Source of the DNA: Macrosoma leucophasiata | Lineage: Eukaryota; Arthropoda; Insecta; Lepidoptera; Hedylidae | Reading direction: 5' to 3' | DNA: 64,000 nt | Assembly: GCA_036365455.1 (NCBI GenBank) | Contig: JAWQUS010000007.1 | Location: 23,266,001-23,330,000, forward strand | Shown: positions 62,336 through 64,000 of the stretch, piece after piece | Layout of the letters: every line of letters begins with the position of its first letter | Position numbering within the stretch: position 1 is the stretch's first letter | Position numbers and translations under genes: made by a program | The notes under the pieces: generated by a model | The model's input: the letters and a program-made list of their open reading frames with translations, nothing else | Told to the model about the DNA's origin: nothing | Databases searched by the model: none

Positions 62336-62929
62336 ATACGAGAGCCTTTAGCAGTTTGGGGTTTTTGCGCTGTTGACTCCAGTGCGATCAATTCTTGTTT
62401 ACGGTGATTTCGATACTTAGGTGATATATTAATGGATTTGTTGCCATATATACTAAAAAAACTACTAATGAATGACGTTTTTGTTGTGCTATTTCAACAA
62501 TATATTTTTAGGGAGTTAGCATGTTATTTTTTAGTAGAATTTTAAGCCATTCCCTGTCCTATGTACTACATATGGCCATTTGCATTGTTTAAACTATTGT
62601 GTTTTTTACGGGACAGTGAACGTGTTAAAAACGTTATGGAGTTATTTCTTTTTTAAGGAAAAACTCTCAATATTAATTTTATTTTATAGGTTGGTACGGA
62701 TGTTTATTTAATAGCCCGTGTTGTGACTGTGAATAAAAGAATAATGCTGCCTAACCACTTTGACCGTAATTTTTTATCACTGCTCAATATAGCCATTAAG
62801 CTGATGGTGGGAAAAGTGGTGGCATCTATTTCATAAGAATAGAAAACTATAGCATATACCTACACATAATATACATACCTTAATAGAAAAAATATTTTTC
62901 CGAACCCACATGTAATGTATGTAATGTAA

Positions 62930-63095
62930 TCCCCGAGGGGGTTAGTAAATGCATGCATTCAATAGTACATGCAAACACCCACGATTCTCCGGTTACGTTT
63001 TCGCCCATGTAACAGGTAGCGAGCCTGTTGACATCTCCGGGCACATCACCAAACTCCGAGGTACTGAGAACTTCCAGAATATGGGAAAATCACAA
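62930..63095 (-). repeat. SINE-T, 3' two-thirds
   Basis: ATCCCCGAGGGGGTTAGTAA, ACACCCACGATTCTCCGGTT, AGCCTGTTGACATCTCCGGG. The tRNA-like head is missing. Confidence 0.75.
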
Positions 63096-63757
63096 TATTT
63101 CTACATATTTACGTCTTTTTGTGATGTACTTGGCTGAGGATGGATTCATTTTGATGGCAAGCCGAAACAAATTAATACACTTAAAGTTAAATAAAACTAG
63201 CTATTTAGGCTCTTTTATCATACGTTTTGTTTTTAATATAATTGAAACAAAACAATAACTTTTAATAAAATATTGCAATGCAATGCAAATTAGTAACCAT
63301 CGATAAATAATTATTGTGAATAATAATGTATTTTTTTCAATAAAATCGATCAATAATTCTTTAAACTGGCACACCAATATTATAATTACATAAACATAAA
63401 ATTGCGATTTTTTATCGATTGTTGGGTCCCTAACTATTACGTTAAATGTGGTATTATTATTTTACGAAGTGACTGTAGCTAATGTCAAATTGGGAATCGA
63501 ATTAAAAGTCCGAGTATGGGCTATTGAGGCAGTTAATTAATCATAATAATAAGTAATACTTAATAAGTGTTAAATTACTTACTGTTTGAACTAAGATTTG
63601 CTCTTACAACTCTAGTCACGTTCTAGTTTACATCTTGCAGTAGGATGTAAACTAGAAGTACTGAACTATTTGGTTAAGTTAGGTTAGTCTTGGCTTCTCC
63701 CTACCTTTGCAAACATTAATATTAGACTAGACGCTACTGATAGATCTGAGCTAGTAA
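63096..63757. other. AT-rich DNA, no gene seen
   Basis: GTCACGTTCTAGTTTACATC and GATGTAAACTAGAAGTACTG near 63615-63662 form a short inverted pair; otherwise unassigned. Confidence 0.35.
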
Positions 63758-63873
63758 TTCGCATCTGCATTTTGACCTTGGTCTTTGTGTAAGTGTCTAT
63801 AGGCTGCAGTCATCACTTAACATCAATGTGAACTGCAAGCTCGTTTGCCTCTTCTATAACATTAAAAAAAAAT
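63758..63873 (+). mobile_element. SINE-A, 3' part
   Basis: CGCATCTGCATTTTGACCTT through CTATAACATTAAAAAAAAA; 5'-truncated. Confidence 0.82.
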
Positions 63874-63937
63874 AACCGCTTGATCTGACAAGGTCAAGGG
63901 TCAAGGGTCCTCTCTCTCAGGGATACTTTTTTTTTAT

Positions 63938-64000
63938 AATAGAGCTTCAGTGACAGTACTCGCTGACGTAGGCACCACCGCATTACCTAATTTTACTTAC
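63938..64000 (+). mobile_element. SINE-A, 5' part, cut by window end
   Basis: ATAGAGCTTCAGTGACAGTA and TAGGCACCACCGCATTACCT; the copy continues beyond the window. Confidence 0.75.

Larger units (their letters stand above)
61276..62929. other. Long interval without recognised mobile element or gene
   Basis: The longest stretch here without an assignable repeat. It contains the palindrome at 61601-61661 and two neighbouring hairpins at 62251-62281 and 62300-62335. No coding frame above background. Confidence 0.4.

Noticed and set aside
1..64000. CRISPR array, operons, ribosome binding sites or prophage
   Set aside because: No regularly spaced direct repeats with unique spacers and no prokaryotic gene organisation; the sequence is animal nuclear DNA.

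Overview
The window is AT-rich, repeat-dense eukaryotic DNA. It is most likely from a moth or butterfly (Lepidoptera): it carries an R4/Dong-like LINE in a TAA tract, a cecropia-type mariner, jockey- and RTE-type LINE ends, several tRNA-headed SINEs and Helitron-like ends finishing in CTAG, a mix typical of lepidopteran genomes. No complete host protein-coding gene can be recognised. The window is intergenic or intronic and about half of it can be assigned to mobile elements. Family letters used here (SINE-A, -B, -T, -D; M1-M4; C, E, R, Z) are local labels, not database names.

Layout. 0.4-10.1 kb: TIR elements (M2 with an M1 MITE inside it; M3), SINE-A and SINE-T copies, a CA microsatellite and a tRNA-like repeat. 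11.4-19.1 kb: jockey LINE ends, M4, a second M2 copy in the opposite orientation, SINE-B abutted by SINE-A, then a 5S-rRNA-headed SINE whose TAA-like tail is followed by a broken Dong-like LINE. 20-31.7 kb: a second 5S-SINE, foldbacks, repeat E, local duplications, an RTE LINE end and a compact CpG-rich short ORF. 32.1-37 kb: the best-preserved element, a 5'-truncated LINE with an uninterrupted endonuclease/reverse transcriptase frame, inserted inside a SINE-A copy; a complete but dead mariner follows. 37.2-48 kb: a tRNA-SINE, an isolated TATA/initiator/splice-donor arrangement, more LINE ends, two exon-like segments on the minus strand and Helitron-like ends. 48.6-64 kb: an inverted pair of tRNA-like repeats, two SINE-in-SINE insertions, a SINE-T cut by a LINE end with an 11-bp target duplication, a compound local duplication, further MITEs and SINEs.

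How the pieces relate. The 5S-SINE ends with a sequence resembling the 3' end of the RTE LINE at 30.1 kb, which suggests that LINE machinery moves it. It also shares a central block with a differently headed (tRNA) SINE, so these are modular retroposons. The dominant family, SINE-A (about 25 copies or fragments, about 285 bp), has a constant 5' end, a poly(A) end and one clear 23-bp target duplication, but no convincing RNA-gene head. The nesting order shows several waves of activity. All family assignments come from reading the sequence and recalling protein and RNA motifs; no database search was run.
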